Below are positions 18,321-26,525 of a DNA stretch of 64,000 bases, one piece after another. Within the stretch, counting starts at the first letter, position 1. Every line of letters starts with the position of its first letter. The stretch spans positions 823,915 to 887,914 of the forward strand of contig NZ_JAATJH010000002.1 in assembly GCF_011927835.1 (NCBI RefSeq), in the 5' to 3' direction. A program made the position numbers and the translations under genes. The notes below the pieces were generated by a model, which did no database searches, was not told the origin of the DNA, and was given only the letters and a program-made list of their open reading frames with translations. This stretch comes from Neolewinella antarctica. GTDB taxonomy: Bacteria > Bacteroidota > Bacteroidia > Chitinophagales > Saprospiraceae.

Positions 18321-19907
18321 ATGTCATCAGCTAAAGCAGCATCCGCACTCGATACGCCCACGCCAGACCGGGATAAGGTCCCACTTCTTCAGAAGAGCGC
18401 GTTTGGTGCGGGGCAGTTTGTCCTAAATCTTCTGCCGGGTGCCCTGAGCTTTTTTCAGTTCTTCTTGCTTACCGCGTTTGGGATCGACCCATTCCTGGCG
18501 GGTTTGTTGAGTGGTCTACCGCGAATTTTCGATGCGGTGACCGACCCGATCATGGGGTTCATTTCCGATAATACAAAGTCCAGGTGGGGCCGCCGGCGGC
18601 CTTACATCTTCGTCGGTGCTATCGCCAGCGCCGTACTGTTTGCCCTTCTCTGGCAGATGGACGATGCAAACGGCAGTACCTACAATTTCTGGTACTTCCT
18701 CCTTTTCTCGCTGATCTTCTTAATTGGTAATACCATGTACGCCACGCCATTGGTTGGCCTGGGTTATGAGATGACTTCAGACTACAAGGAGCGTACCCGT
18801 ATTCAGGCGTTTGGCCAGACGGCGGGTCAACTGGCCTGGGTTGTCGTCCCCTGGTTCTGGGTGATTATTGCGGACCCCGACGTGTTTGAGTCGCAGGAGG
18901 TTGGCGTTAGGACCATGGCGCTGTACGTAGCGGGTATTTGCGCGGTGCTGGGTATTCTTCCGGCCATATTTTGTAAGGGGATCGATGCGTCGAACATGGG
19001 AAACCGAAAAGAAATTTCCTTTAAGACAATGTTCACGAACCTAACAGATCTTTGGGAAGGCATCAAAGAAGTATCAAATAATAAGCCCTTCTTGAAGCTT
19101 TGCGGAGCCACCTTTTTAGTGTTCAACGGTTTCCAAATGGTGGCGTCATTCAGCGTGTTCATCATTGTTTTTTACCTCTATGATGGTAGCTACGAAGCGG
19201 CTAGTACTTGGCCGGCATGGTTTTCTACCATCACGGCCCTTCTAACCGCCTTTTTGATCATTCCCATCATTTCGTGGATGGCAAATTCATTTGGTAAGCG
19301 TAAGGCCTTCATTATTTCCACCGGAATATCCATGGTAGGGTACGTCCTCAAATGGTGGGGTTTCGATCGGGAATTGAACGAAGAATTTAATGAAACAGGA
19401 CTCGGTCAATCATTGAACAGTGGTACGGCGGCTCTTTTCGAATGGATGAATCCATTTCTGGAGAGCGTCGGTATGGACTGGTTTACGATTAACACCGACG
19501 TGACGGCTCCGTGGCTCATGTTCCTCCCCGTCCCGCTAATCGCCTTCGGTATGGGCGGCCTATTTACGCTGATGATGAGTATGACGGCGGACGTTTGTGA
19601 TCTGGATGAACTGGAAAACGGTATGCCACGCAAGGAAGGTACCTTCGGAGCAATCTACTGGTGGATGGTAAAACTGGGCCAGGCACTCGCCCTGGTAATT
19701 GGTGGAGCCGTGTTGTCCTGGGTCGGTTTTGAGGGCGACTCCGCTACGCAAACCGCCGAAACCATGCACAGCCTACGGATAGCGGATATTTGGATCCCCG
19801 CCGCGACCGCTGGCCTGGCCATGATCGTCATGTGGAGTTATTCGCTAACGGAAGAACGCGCCGAGGAGATAACGAAGGAACTGGTTAAGCGACGCGGCAA
19901 GCTCTAA
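18321..19907 (+). CDS. GPH-family sugar:cation symporter
   Basis: A 528-residue inner-membrane transporter of the glycoside-pentoside-hexuronide branch of the major facilitator superfamily. The loop 2-3 signature DPIMGFISDNTKSRWGRRRP is diagnostic, and about 12 hydrophobic segments are present. A longer than usual periplasmic insert around residues 350-395 separates helices 9 and 10 (FDRELNEEFNETGLGQSL). Predicted to carry gluco-oligosaccharides, probably laminaribiose and longer, into the cytoplasm where the phosphorylase and the last gene's GH17 act. It starts 9 bp after GH30 and ends 20 bp before the second GH17, so it is translated with them. Substrate is inferred from context only. Confidence 0.88.
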   Translation: MSSAKAASALDTPTPDRDKVPLLQKSAFGAGQFVLNLLPGALSFFQFFLLTAFGIDPFLAGLLSGLPRIFDAVTDPIMGFISDNTKSRWGRRRPYIFVGAIASAVLFALLWQMDDANGSTYNFWYFLLFSLIFLIGNTMYATPLVGLGYEMTSDYKERTRIQAFGQTAGQLAWVVVPWFWVIIADPDVFESQEVGVRTMALYVAGICAVLGILPAIFCKGIDASNMGNRKEISFKTMFTNLTDLWEGIKEVSNNKPFLKLCGATFLVFNGFQMVASFSVFIIVFYLYDGSYEAASTWPAWFSTITALLTAFLIIPIISWMANSFGKRKAFIISTGISMVGYVLKWWGFDRELNEEFNETGLGQSLNSGTAALFEWMNPFLESVGMDWFTINTDVTAPWLMFLPVPLIAFGMGGLFTLMMSMTADVCDLDELENGMPRKEGTFGAIYWWMVKLGQALALVIGGAVLSWVGFEGDSATQTAETMHSLRIADIWIPAATAGLAMIVMWSYSLTEERAEEITKELVKRRGKL

Positions 19908-19927
19908 TCAACTCATAAAACAACAAC

Positions 19928-20827
19928 ATGTCGTCAAGAACAAAGGTGCAATTTGGTGCCTCCGGTGTATCCGGCCGGAATTACGTAGAACTGGGGAAGG
20001 ACAAAACCAGAGAATTATTTAATCGTACGCTCGCGGGCGGGCTGTCCGGGTTCTGCATCAGTCCCTACGAGGAAGGGCAGCAGCCTGGCGACCACCTGAC
20101 CGAAGAACAAGTCCGACGACGGCTGAATATCATCCAGCCACACTGCAAATGGGTCCGGTCATTCTCCTGTACGGAGGGTAATGAGTTAGTACCCAAAATT
20201 GCTAAGGAGCTTGGTATGAAAACCATGGTCGGTGCCTGGTTAGGTGACGATCCGGAAAAGAATAAAGTAGAGATCGCCGGGCTCATTCGCGTTGCCAAAG
20301 AAGGCTTAGTGGACATTGCCGCGGTCGGTAACGAAGTCCTCTACCGCGGAGACATGGAGTTATCGGATTTGCTAGCCACCATCAAGCACGTCCAGGACGA
20401 ATTGCCCGACGTGACCGTAGGCTACGTAGATGCCTATTACGAATTCACGGATCATCCGGAACTCGTCGACGCCAGTGACGTCGTCCTCGCCAACTGCTAC
20501 CCTTACTGGGAAGGCTGCCCCTTCGAGCACTCGCTCGTCTACATGAAGCAGATGTACCAGCAAGCCGTCGATGCGGCAAGGGGAAAGAAAGTCATCATCA
20601 CCGAAACGGGCTGGCCGAGCCAGGGTACTCCGACCAAAGGTTCCGTGCCGTCGGAAGAGAACGCCATGGGGTATTTCATCAATGCTGTGGAATGGACGGA
20701 AGAAAAGGGTATCGACTTATTCTACTTCTCCAGTTTCGATGAGTCCTGGAAAGTCGGCGCGGAAGGCGACGTCGGCGCTTATTGGGGTGTTTGGGATAAG
20801 GATGAAAATATTAAGTACCAAGAGTAG
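19928..20827 (+). CDS. Cytoplasmic GH17 family glucan hydrolase/transglycosylase
   Basis: A 299-residue GH17 enzyme without signal peptide or lipobox. The acid/base E136 sits in IAAVGNEVLYRG and the nucleophile E226 in VIITETGWPSQG; WVRSFSC and VVLANCYPYWEG are other barrel elements, and the terminal YFSSFDESWK closes the family pattern. Because GH17 enzymes are normally exported, a cytoplasmic copy next to an importer and a phosphorylase is informative: it probably shortens or remodels imported beta-1,3-gluco-oligosaccharides, supplying the phosphorylase with acceptors. It is the last gene of the locus. An alternative is a role in making a cytoplasmic beta-glucan, but no glucan synthase is nearby. 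Confidence 0.88.
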   Translation: MSSRTKVQFGASGVSGRNYVELGKDKTRELFNRTLAGGLSGFCISPYEEGQQPGDHLTEEQVRRRLNIIQPHCKWVRSFSCTEGNELVPKIAKELGMKTMVGAWLGDDPEKNKVEIAGLIRVAKEGLVDIAAVGNEVLYRGDMELSDLLATIKHVQDELPDVTVGYVDAYYEFTDHPELVDASDVVLANCYPYWEGCPFEHSLVYMKQMYQQAVDAARGKKVIITETGWPSQGTPTKGSVPSEENAMGYFINAVEWTEEKGIDLFYFSSFDESWKVGAEGDVGAYWGVWDKDENIKYQE

Positions 20828-20831
20828 TTGT

Positions 20832-20847
20832 GCGCGGCCGCGGGTGC
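20832..20847 (-). repeat. Dispersed element, simple form
   Basis: GCACCCGCGGCCGCGC on the minus strand, 4 bp after the last glucan gene. Confidence 0.7.
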
Positions 20848-20861
20848 AGGGGAGGTAAGAG

Positions 20862-20974
20862 AGTCTGTGGTTTGTGGTCTAAAGTCCTGGGTACTATAGA
20901 CTCCAGACCAAAGACCAAAGACTATAGACCCCAGACCAAAGACTATAGACCCCAGACCCCAGACCCCAGACCAA
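20862..20974. repeat. Degenerate AGACNNN heptamer array, inverted halves
   Basis: A GGTCT-type half (20862-20885) faces a longer run of AGACCAA, AGACTAT and AGACCCC units with period 7 (20897-20974). It fills the space between the convergent glucan locus and yitT and could fold as a bidirectional terminator. Related arrays occur at 27951, 35025 and 37051. Confidence 0.75.
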
Positions 20975-20975
20975 A

Positions 20976-21842
20976 CTAAACCGTCCGCTTCTTCACCATC
21001 CCCCCGTGCACGTCCGATATACTAGAAAATACCATAAAGGCTTTGGGGTCGATGTCCTGTACGGCAAGCGTTAGTTTCCGGATCTCCAAACGGGTGATGA
21101 CTGCGTAAAGCACGTCGTGGGTATGCTCCCGCCCGCCGCGCGCACCGTAGCCGCCCTGGCCTTTATATACGGTCACACCACACTTGACTTCGTTAATCAG
21201 GGCTTCCCGCACGGCCGCGTTTTGCTGGCTGATGATGGTGACGCCCGTGTATTCTTCAACGCCGTCGATGATAAAATCGAGCGCTTTCGACGCCACCACG
21301 TAGGTGATCAGGGAGTACATGGCCTGCTCCATGCTGAGTGTGAAGGCGGCCACGATAAAAATAACGATGTTGATTAGAATTACCCAGTCGCTCACCTTTG
21401 CACCAACGCGCCGGCTCAGAAAGATCGCCAGTATCTCCGTCCCGTCGAGCACGCTGCCCCCGCGCATGGACAAGCCGATGCCCGTGCCCAAGAATAAGCC
21501 GCCGAAGATGGAAATTAGGAGCTTATCGTTCGTCAGGGTAGGGAAGTGAACGAAGGTCACCACGATGGCGAGCAGTACGATGGCCGCGCCCGTTTTCCAC
21601 GCAAACTGGGGTCCGATTACGATCCGGGCCAAGTAGAGAAAGGGTACGTTGAGAATAATCAACAACACGGAAAGCGGCCAGTCGAACGTATGCACGAGCA
21701 GCAGCGCTACCCCCGTGACGCCTCCGTCGATGAAGTTATTCGGTAGTAAGAATCCTTCCAGACCGAAGGCCGCGCAGGCGACACCAATTACGATAAAAAA
21801 CAGGTCCGCGACGAGGGGCTCACTTCGTTTGGTTTTCGGCAT
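20976..21842 (-). CDS. YitT family membrane protein (DUF2179)
   Basis: A 288-residue integral membrane protein with five or six hydrophobic helices in the first about 200 residues (LFFIVIGVACAAFGLEGFL; GVALLLVHTF; GTGIGLSMRGGSVLDGTEILA is the family's conserved loop) and a soluble DUF2179 domain at the C-terminus (about 215-280, GVTVYKGQGGYG.. LYAVITRLE). Function of YitT proteins is not established; related proteins have been linked to transport. The ATG at 21842 is preferred over one 14 codons upstream because the membrane protein alignment begins there and a full TACTTTTG -7 box lies just 5 bp ahead of it. Confidence 0.85.
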   Translation of the reverse strand: MPKTKRSEPLVADLFFIVIGVACAAFGLEGFLLPNNFIDGGVTGVALLLVHTFDWPLSVLLIILNVPFLYLARIVIGPQFAWKTGAAIVLLAIVVTFVHFPTLTNDKLLISIFGGLFLGTGIGLSMRGGSVLDGTEILAIFLSRRVGAKVSDWVILINIVIFIVAAFTLSMEQAMYSLITYVVASKALDFIIDGVEEYTGVTIISQQNAAVREALINEVKCGVTVYKGQGGYGARGGREHTHDVLYAVITRLEIRKLTLAVQDIDPKAFMVFSSISDVHGGMVKKRTV

Positions 21843-21846
21843 GGCG

Positions 21847-21854
21847 CAAAAGTA
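21847..21854 (-). promoter_or_regulatory. -7 box upstream of yitT
   Basis: TACTTTTG on the minus strand, a full TAnnTTTG match ending 5 bp before the ATG at 21842, implying a leaderless message and supporting that start over the upstream ATG, which would lie outside the transcript. Confidence 0.45.
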
Positions 21855-21880
21855 CACCGGGCGGTCCCCGAAATTCCCTT

Positions 21881-21897
21881 GCACCCGCGTCCGCGCC
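21881..21897 (+). repeat. Dispersed element, simple form
   Basis: Exact GCACCCGCGTCCGCGCC in the gap between divergent yitT and the sigma factor gene. Confidence 0.75.
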
Positions 21898-22109
21898 CAA
21901 AGAACTTTTAAAATGGACGATAAAATTTACGCGCGCCGCAACTTCTTGCGCAACCCCCGACATTTACCCCACATAACAACCACGTTAACCTTGCCCAACT
22001 ACGTTCACCGTAGCGCTGGGTGGAGCCGGGAGGAAAATAAAAGCACGACGGGAAACGCCCCGCCCAACTCATTTTTCAAACCGGCACAACACCCCTCAGG
22101 GGTCCGACT

Positions 22110-22688
22110 ATGGCACGCAACAATCGCGAGCGAATCTTCGAAACCGAAATGCTTGGCCACTACAAAGCCGTCTATAACTTCCTTGCCCGGATGTGCGGCA
22201 ACGCAGCCGACGCGGCCGATCTGAGCCAGGAAGCCTTCGCCCGCGCCTACGTCAAGATCGAACAGTACGAACCCGGCACGAACGCCAAAGCCTGGCTCTT
22301 CCGCCTGGCCCACAACCTGTTCATCAACGATTACCGGAAAAAGTCCCGCCGGGGCGAAACGGAACTCGACGAACGGGTGGCCTACAACCGCCGCGACGAA
22401 AGCCACGCCATGGCCGGCTTCTCCGACCTGCGGATTGCCGGAGCCATGGACCGGGATTTCTCCGACCCCATCGTGAAAGCCATGACCTTTTTGCGGGACG
22501 ACCAGCGCGCCATCATCATCATGGCCGACCTCTACGACTTCTCCGAAAAAGACATCGCCGAAGCCATGGACCTCAACTTGAATACCGTCAAGTCCACGAC
22601 CCGCCGGGCCAGAGTGGCACTGATCAAGCAATTGTCAGTGTACGCCGAGGACACCTACGGAATCGTGAACACGCGTAATCTCGGCTGA
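22110..22688 (+). CDS. ECF-type RNA polymerase sigma factor
   Basis: A 192-residue group 4 sigma factor. Region 2 is seen at about 20-85 (AVYNFLARMCGNAADAADLSQEAFARAY, then AWLFRLAHNLFINDYRK, the -10-recognition stretch) and region 4 at about 130-180 (FLRDDQRAIIIMADLYDFSEKDIAEAMDLNLNTVKSTTRRAR, a helix-turn-helix that contacts -35 DNA). The linker is charged (RRGETELDERVAYNRRDES). The ATG follows a 212-bp gap after the dispersed repeat. No zinc-binding anti-sigma gene follows; the next ORF is an 87-residue protein beyond a strong terminator. The regulon cannot be told from this window. Confidence 0.93.
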   Translation: MARNNRERIFETEMLGHYKAVYNFLARMCGNAADAADLSQEAFARAYVKIEQYEPGTNAKAWLFRLAHNLFINDYRKKSRRGETELDERVAYNRRDESHAMAGFSDLRIAGAMDRDFSDPIVKAMTFLRDDQRAIIIMADLYDFSEKDIAEAMDLNLNTVKSTTRRARVALIKQLSVYAEDTYGIVNTRNLG

Positions 22689-22706
22689 GACTATTTAAAA
22701 CAACTA

Positions 22707-22744
22707 GTGCCACCCCGCCATCAGGCTCGCGGGGTGGCACTTTT
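22707..22744 (+). terminator. Rho-independent terminator after the sigma factor
   Basis: A perfect 12-bp GC-rich stem (22707-22718 with 22729-22740), a 10-nt loop and a TTTT tail, 19 bp after the sigma factor stop codon. Confidence 0.85.
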
Positions 22745-22810
22745 CACATATACCGACGAGTCACCCGTCACGAAATCATCCTCTAATCATCGCCTTCAAT
22801 AATTTCCGCC

Positions 22811-23074
22811 ATGCAGCATCCCAACAGCTTTCACCAGAAGAAAACACCCGCCACGCCCTCGCAACCGGAAGTTGCCGACCGCGAACCGGAAGAAGAACTA
22901 CGCTGTCAGAGTAGTGACCTGAATCTGTCGATAGACGCCAGAACGGAAGAGCTGGAAGACCTGCCTTCGTTCAAAGTCTTCCTAAAAAAGAATTTACCCT
23001 ACCAGGCTACGCCAAAGGATTTGCTGGCAAGCATTTATGATCGGGTGGATCGAATCAAGGCTGAATCGCTGTAG
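22811..23074 (+). CDS. Small hypothetical protein
   Basis: An 87-residue soluble protein I do not recognise. The first half is polar and Glu/Pro-rich (HQKKTPATPSQPEVADREPEEEL), the second is predicted helical (FKVFLKKNLPYQATPKDLLASIYDRVDRIKAES). The tail spacing, a Pro-containing hinge followed by LLASIYDRV, resembles the C-terminal helix of small anti-sigma factors such as RsrA, but the zinc-binding His/Cys cluster is absent (a single Cys). It lies between the ECF sigma gene and topoisomerase IB, separated from the former by a terminator. Codon use looks like its neighbours. Existence is probable; function is open. Confidence 0.55.
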   Translation: MQHPNSFHQKKTPATPSQPEVADREPEEELRCQSSDLNLSIDARTEELEDLPSFKVFLKKNLPYQATPKDLLASIYDRVDRIKAESL

Positions 23075-23152
23075 CGTTTCTAGCAAGGGCGTCATAAACA
23101 ATTCCCCCGAAAGCTTCTTCTAATCCGGAACCCTACACCGCAAGAAGAACCC

Positions 23153-24205
23153 ATGGGAAACAAAGCCACCAAGCGTTATAAAGGCCTGCCCGACCTGATC
23201 CACTATCCCGACGATAAACCCGGCTGGTCGCGCAAACCTAAAAAATCCGGTGGTTTCAATTATTACAAAGAAGACGGCGAGCGCATCACCGATAAGCTGA
23301 TCCACGACCGCCTCGAAACCCTGGCCATCCCCCCGGCCTGGACCGAAGTCTGGATCTGCCCCAAAGAAAAGGGCCACCTCCTCAGCACCGGGCGCGATGA
23401 CGCCGGCCGCAAGCAATACCGCTACCATCCCGACTGGATGGCTTTTAAGCAACTCAACAAGTTTAGTAAATTACTGGAGTTTGCCGAAGAACTACCCGCA
23501 GCCCGCGTCACGATCCGTAATATCCTCACCGACAACTCTAACGGCTGGCACCGCGAACGCGTCGTCGCCCTTTCCCTGGCCCTGATGGACGAAACCGGTA
23601 TGCGCGTCGGCAACGCTGCCTACCAACGCCGCAACGGCACCACCGGCCTCACGACCCTGCGCCGTAAACACATGACTACCGATAGCGACGGACTTCATTT
23701 CGAATACGTCGGCAAAAGTGGCATCGACCGGGAAGTCGATCTGCACGATCCCGTGCTCACCCAACTCATTAGCGACGTCAGCGAATTACCCGGCTACGAA
23801 GTTTTTCGCTACCGGGATAAAGGTGGTTCGATGACTAATGTCGACAGCGGAGACGTGAACGATCTCGTCCACGAATTACTGGGCGACCGCTTTAGCAGCA
23901 AATACTTTCGTACCTGGGCGGCCACTTCCGCCGCCGTGTATTTCTACTGGGAGATTCAATCCGAAAGCGGTGACGCGGAACTGCCCGAACGGATGGACTT
24001 ACGCGTCGTCGAGCGCGTCGCGGATTACCTCGGCAACACGGTCAACGTCTGTCGAAAATACTACATCCACCCGTCGGTGCTGGCGGCCGTGACCAACCAC
24101 GAAATCCCTCCGGCGGACAGTATCACCAAAAAGGAAGAGAAAACTTTTATGGGTGAATTCGACGCCGAGGAAATTATCGCACGCCGCGTTTGTTCCGTGA
24201 AGTAG
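23153..24205 (+). CDS. DNA topoisomerase IB
   Basis: A 350-residue type IB topoisomerase of the poxvirus-like bacterial group, which relaxes supercoils by a 3'-phosphotyrosyl intermediate. The N-terminal DNA-binding domain (YKGLPDLIHYPDDKPGWSRKPKKSGGFNYY, then IPPAWTEVWICP and GRDDAGRKQYRYHPDW) precedes the catalytic domain with the RVGN arginine region (DETGMRVGNAAYQRRNGTTGLTTLR), a KSG lysine loop, KYFRTWAAT and the nucleophile region VNVCRKYYIHPSV, whose first tyrosine is the likely active residue. All catalytic positions seem present. Its last 32 bp overlap the 3' end of the convergent porD gene. Confidence 0.93.
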   Translation: MGNKATKRYKGLPDLIHYPDDKPGWSRKPKKSGGFNYYKEDGERITDKLIHDRLETLAIPPAWTEVWICPKEKGHLLSTGRDDAGRKQYRYHPDWMAFKQLNKFSKLLEFAEELPAARVTIRNILTDNSNGWHRERVVALSLALMDETGMRVGNAAYQRRNGTTGLTTLRRKHMTTDSDGLHFEYVGKSGIDREVDLHDPVLTQLISDVSELPGYEVFRYRDKGGSMTNVDSGDVNDLVHELLGDRFSSKYFRTWAATSAAVYFYWEIQSESGDAELPERMDLRVVERVADYLGNTVNVCRKYYIHPSVLAAVTNHEIPPADSITKKEEKTFMGEFDAEEIIARRVCSVK

Positions 24206-25154
24206 CCGGCCCCTTGAAGCGAATGCTGCGGTAATCACCGGATTTGGCGGGGTCGATGCGCGACATGGCGGTGATCACCGTATTCTGTTCCACGCCCGTG
24301 GCGCCTTTATAAATTTCAATGATTTCTTCCCGTTTCGCGTCCACGAAAGCCTGGGCGAAAACGGAGTTTGGGTTGGCTGCGTTGGCCTTCTGCGCGTCCT
24401 CGACGGCGATCGTAATGTTGTTGCGGGCGCTGATCTGGTCGGTCGTCATCATGTCGAGGCCGAGGCGGTGGTAATTATAGTAGGCGCGCCGCATGGGGAG
24501 CATCCGGGGGTCCAGGATGTTGTCCATCAGGAAAAACCGGTTGCGGCTGCGCGCGGTCGTTTTCCAGCCGTTCGTATTTTGTAACCCGGGGGGTAGGCGG
24601 TTGTAGAGTTCGCGGGCTTTGTTGAAGTGGGGGGTGCCGCCGAGGGGAGAAAAAGTGTCGTAATCGAGGCCGATAATGATGTAGCTGTAGAATGCCATGA
24701 TCGTCCCCAGGTCACTGAGATAACTCTGTTCCGAGTACTGAATGCCCTCCCCCTGGCGGTAAGAAAAGTCGATGTTTTCGTCCTGGGTGTTGAAGACGGG
24801 CGTCTGGTCCCCCACGCCGTAGATCGGGCGGAGGCTCTGGATGGCCATCGTCCCGGTAAACTGATTCGGGGTGGGGATGGAGGCACCGTCTCCCTTAGTA
24901 GATTGTTCCATGCGTTCCCGGATGGTGAGAAACACGGTTGCTTCGATGCGTTCTTCCTCTTCGAAGCGGTCGCCCGTCCACGTTTGTCCGTTGAGGAAAG
25001 TGACGAGGTCTTTTTCCAGGGCTTGCAATTGGCTCTTGTCCGTCTGGGTTATTTGTTCCGTATTCAGGTTGACCGTCCAGCGGATTTCGCTCTGGGCGCG
25101 GACGCTGGTGCAGAGGGAAACTAGTAAGAGCAGGGGAAGTAGGGATCGTACCAT
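24174..25154 (-). CDS. porD: PorD/DUF4835 family type IX secretion protein
   Basis: A 326-residue exported protein (signal peptide MVRSLLPLLLLVSLCTSVRAQ) of the DUF4835 family, named PorD after its link with type IX secretion in Porphyromonas. Recognisable family blocks are the N-terminal EIRWTVNLNTEQITQTDKSQLQALE, FLNGQTWTGDRFEEEERI, and the YYSYIIIGLDYDTFSPLGGTP stretch near residues 165-185. The ATG at 25154 begins the signal peptide; the ORF runs 31 codons further up, into a hairpin, and that extension is unlikely. It lies downstream of coaBC, as in many Bacteroidota; the recN gene often found next is replaced by convergent topoisomerase IB, with 32 bp overlapping. Confidence 0.85.
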   Translation of the reverse strand: MVRSLLPLLLLVSLCTSVRAQSEIRWTVNLNTEQITQTDKSQLQALEKDLVTFLNGQTWTGDRFEEEERIEATVFLTIRERMEQSTKGDGASIPTPNQFTGTMAIQSLRPIYGVGDQTPVFNTQDENIDFSYRQGEGIQYSEQSYLSDLGTIMAFYSYIIIGLDYDTFSPLGGTPHFNKARELYNRLPPGLQNTNGWKTTARSRNRFFLMDNILDPRMLPMRRAYYNYHRLGLDMMTTDQISARNNITIAVEDAQKANAANPNSVFAQAFVDAKREEIIEIYKGATGVEQNTVITAMSRIDPAKSGDYRSIRFKGPATSRNKRGVR

Positions 25155-25173
25155 AGGGTAAAGGTAATTAGTG

Positions 25174-25251
25174 AAGGTTGAGGGCATCCTGCCCGAACGA
25201 AAAGGCGGTAGCGCTACCGCACGAACATTCGGGCAGGATGCCCTCAACCTT
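25174..25251. terminator. 24-bp perfect inverted repeat between coaBC and porD
   Basis: Arms 25174-25197 and 25228-25251 are fully complementary over 24 bp. The 30-nt centre holds its own palindrome, GCGGTAGCGCTACCGC (25205-25220). The right arm runs into the coaBC stop codon. It may terminate coaBC or be a small palindromic mobile unit; no target duplication was seen. Confidence 0.75.
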
Positions 25252-26525
25252 TAGAAGCGAGTCACGAGTTCGTTTAAAATATCGTCCGCCACCGCAGTTT
25301 TTTCTTTCAGATCGAAAGGCTTAACGCTAGTAGCATCAACGAACTGCACCCGGTTAGTCGTATGCCCAAAGCCGGTTCCCTCATCCGAGGGAGAATTGAG
25401 AACGATGAAGTCCAAATTTTTACTCACCAGTTTTCGCCGGGCGTTGACCAGTTCGTCGTTGGTTTCCAGCGCGAAGCCCACCAGTCGCTGGTGGCTCTTT
25501 TTGTCCTGCCCCAGCTCGGCCGCGATGTCGGGGTTGCGGACGAGTTCCACACTTAGCGCTCCTTCTTTTTTCTTGATCTTTTGCTTAGCGACGTTTTTCG
25601 GTCGGTAATCCGCCACGGCGGCGGCGAGGATGGCGGCGTTGGCTTTCGGCCAGAGGGCAACGCTGGCGGCGTGCATCTCGCGGGCGGTACGGACGGCCAG
25701 AACCTGGACGCCTTCAGCGGTGGTCGACAGGTTAGTCGGCCCCAGAATCAAGTCTACCCGGGCGCCCCGGGCGGCGGCTGCTTCGGCGATGGCGATGCCC
25801 ATTCTGCCGGTACTGCGATTGCCCAGGTAGCGAACCGGGTCTAAGTCCTCGTGGGTAGGCCCTGCGGTCACTAAAATGCGCTTGCCCAATAAATCCTGCT
25901 CTCTTCGAATATCCTTAACACCCGCGACCGCGCCCTCCGTCTCGGAAGGCAAAGCAAGCTTGGGTTTAACATTGTTTTGCTGTCTACCGGAGAAGTAGCC
26001 ATCAAGTATGGTAATGATGTTCTCCGGCTCCGCCAACCGCCCCGCGCCCGACAGACCGGAAGCCAACTCACCATCACCGACGTCGATTAAGTGATTTCCG
26101 TAAGTCTTCAGTAATGCTACATTACGCTGCGTAGCCGGGTGCGCCCACATATCCAGATCCATCGCCGGCGCGAAAAAAATCGGGCAGCGGGCGGAGAGAT
26201 ACACGGCTACGATTGCGTTGTCACAAATCGCGGTAGCCATTTTACCCAGTGTCGTCGCCGTCGCCGGAGCAATGATCATTGCATCCGCCCAGAGGCCGAG
26301 CTCGACGTGATTATTCCAACTCTCGCCATTGTGCACCGAAGTCGTAACCTCGTTTTTGGATAGCGTCGCTAGCGTGAGCGGGGAAATAAAATCCGCCGCC
26401 GCCCGCGTCATCAGCACTTTCACTTCCGCACCACCCTTGATCAACCCGCGCACGAGTAGCGCCGCTTTGTAAGCCGCGATGGAGCCGGAAACGCCGAGGA
26501 TTATTTTCTTGCCCTTGATTGACAT
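25251..26525 (-). CDS. coaBC: Bifunctional CoaBC (phosphopantothenoylcysteine synthetase/decarboxylase)
   Basis: A 424-residue bifunctional enzyme of coenzyme A synthesis: CoaB joins cysteine to 4'-phosphopantothenate with CTP, CoaC decarboxylates the product using FMN. The CoaC half (1-about 180) shows GVSGSIAAYKA, the catalytic His in WNNHVELG, APATATTLGKMA and the PAMDLDMW loop. The CoaB half (about 218-424) shows ILVTAGPTHEDLDPVRYLGNRSTGRMG and the AAVADYRP and KIKKKEG motifs. The linker (about 185-215) contains GAVAGV encoded by a copy of the dispersed repeat. It sits in the bamD-rpoZ-coaBC-porD order, downstream of the heptamer-like repeat at 26524-26693. Confidence 0.97.
   Translation of the reverse strand: MSIKGKKIILGVSGSIAAYKAALLVRGLIKGGAEVKVLMTRAAADFISPLTLATLSKNEVTTSVHNGESWNNHVELGLWADAMIIAPATATTLGKMATAICDNAIVAVYLSARCPIFFAPAMDLDMWAHPATQRNVALLKTYGNHLIDVGDGELASGLSGAGRLAEPENIITILDGYFSGRQQNNVKPKLALPSETEGAVAGVKDIRREQDLLGKRILVTAGPTHEDLDPVRYLGNRSTGRMGIAIAEAAAARGARVDLILGPTNLSTTAEGVQVLAVRTAREMHAASVALWPKANAAILAAAVADYRPKNVAKQKIKKKEGALSVELVRNPDIAAELGQDKKSHQRLVGFALETNDELVNARRKLVSKNLDFIVLNSPSDEGTGFGHTTNRVQFVDATSVKPFDLKEKTAVADDILNELVTRF
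25918..25934 (+). repeat. Dispersed element inside coaBC
   Basis: ACACCCGCGACCGCGCC, one base from consensus, encoding GAVAGV in the linker between the two enzyme domains. Confidence 0.65.

Noticed and set aside
22005..22631. A 208-codon open frame on the minus strand
   Set aside because: Antisense to the ECF sigma factor, whose regions 2 and 4 are unambiguous.
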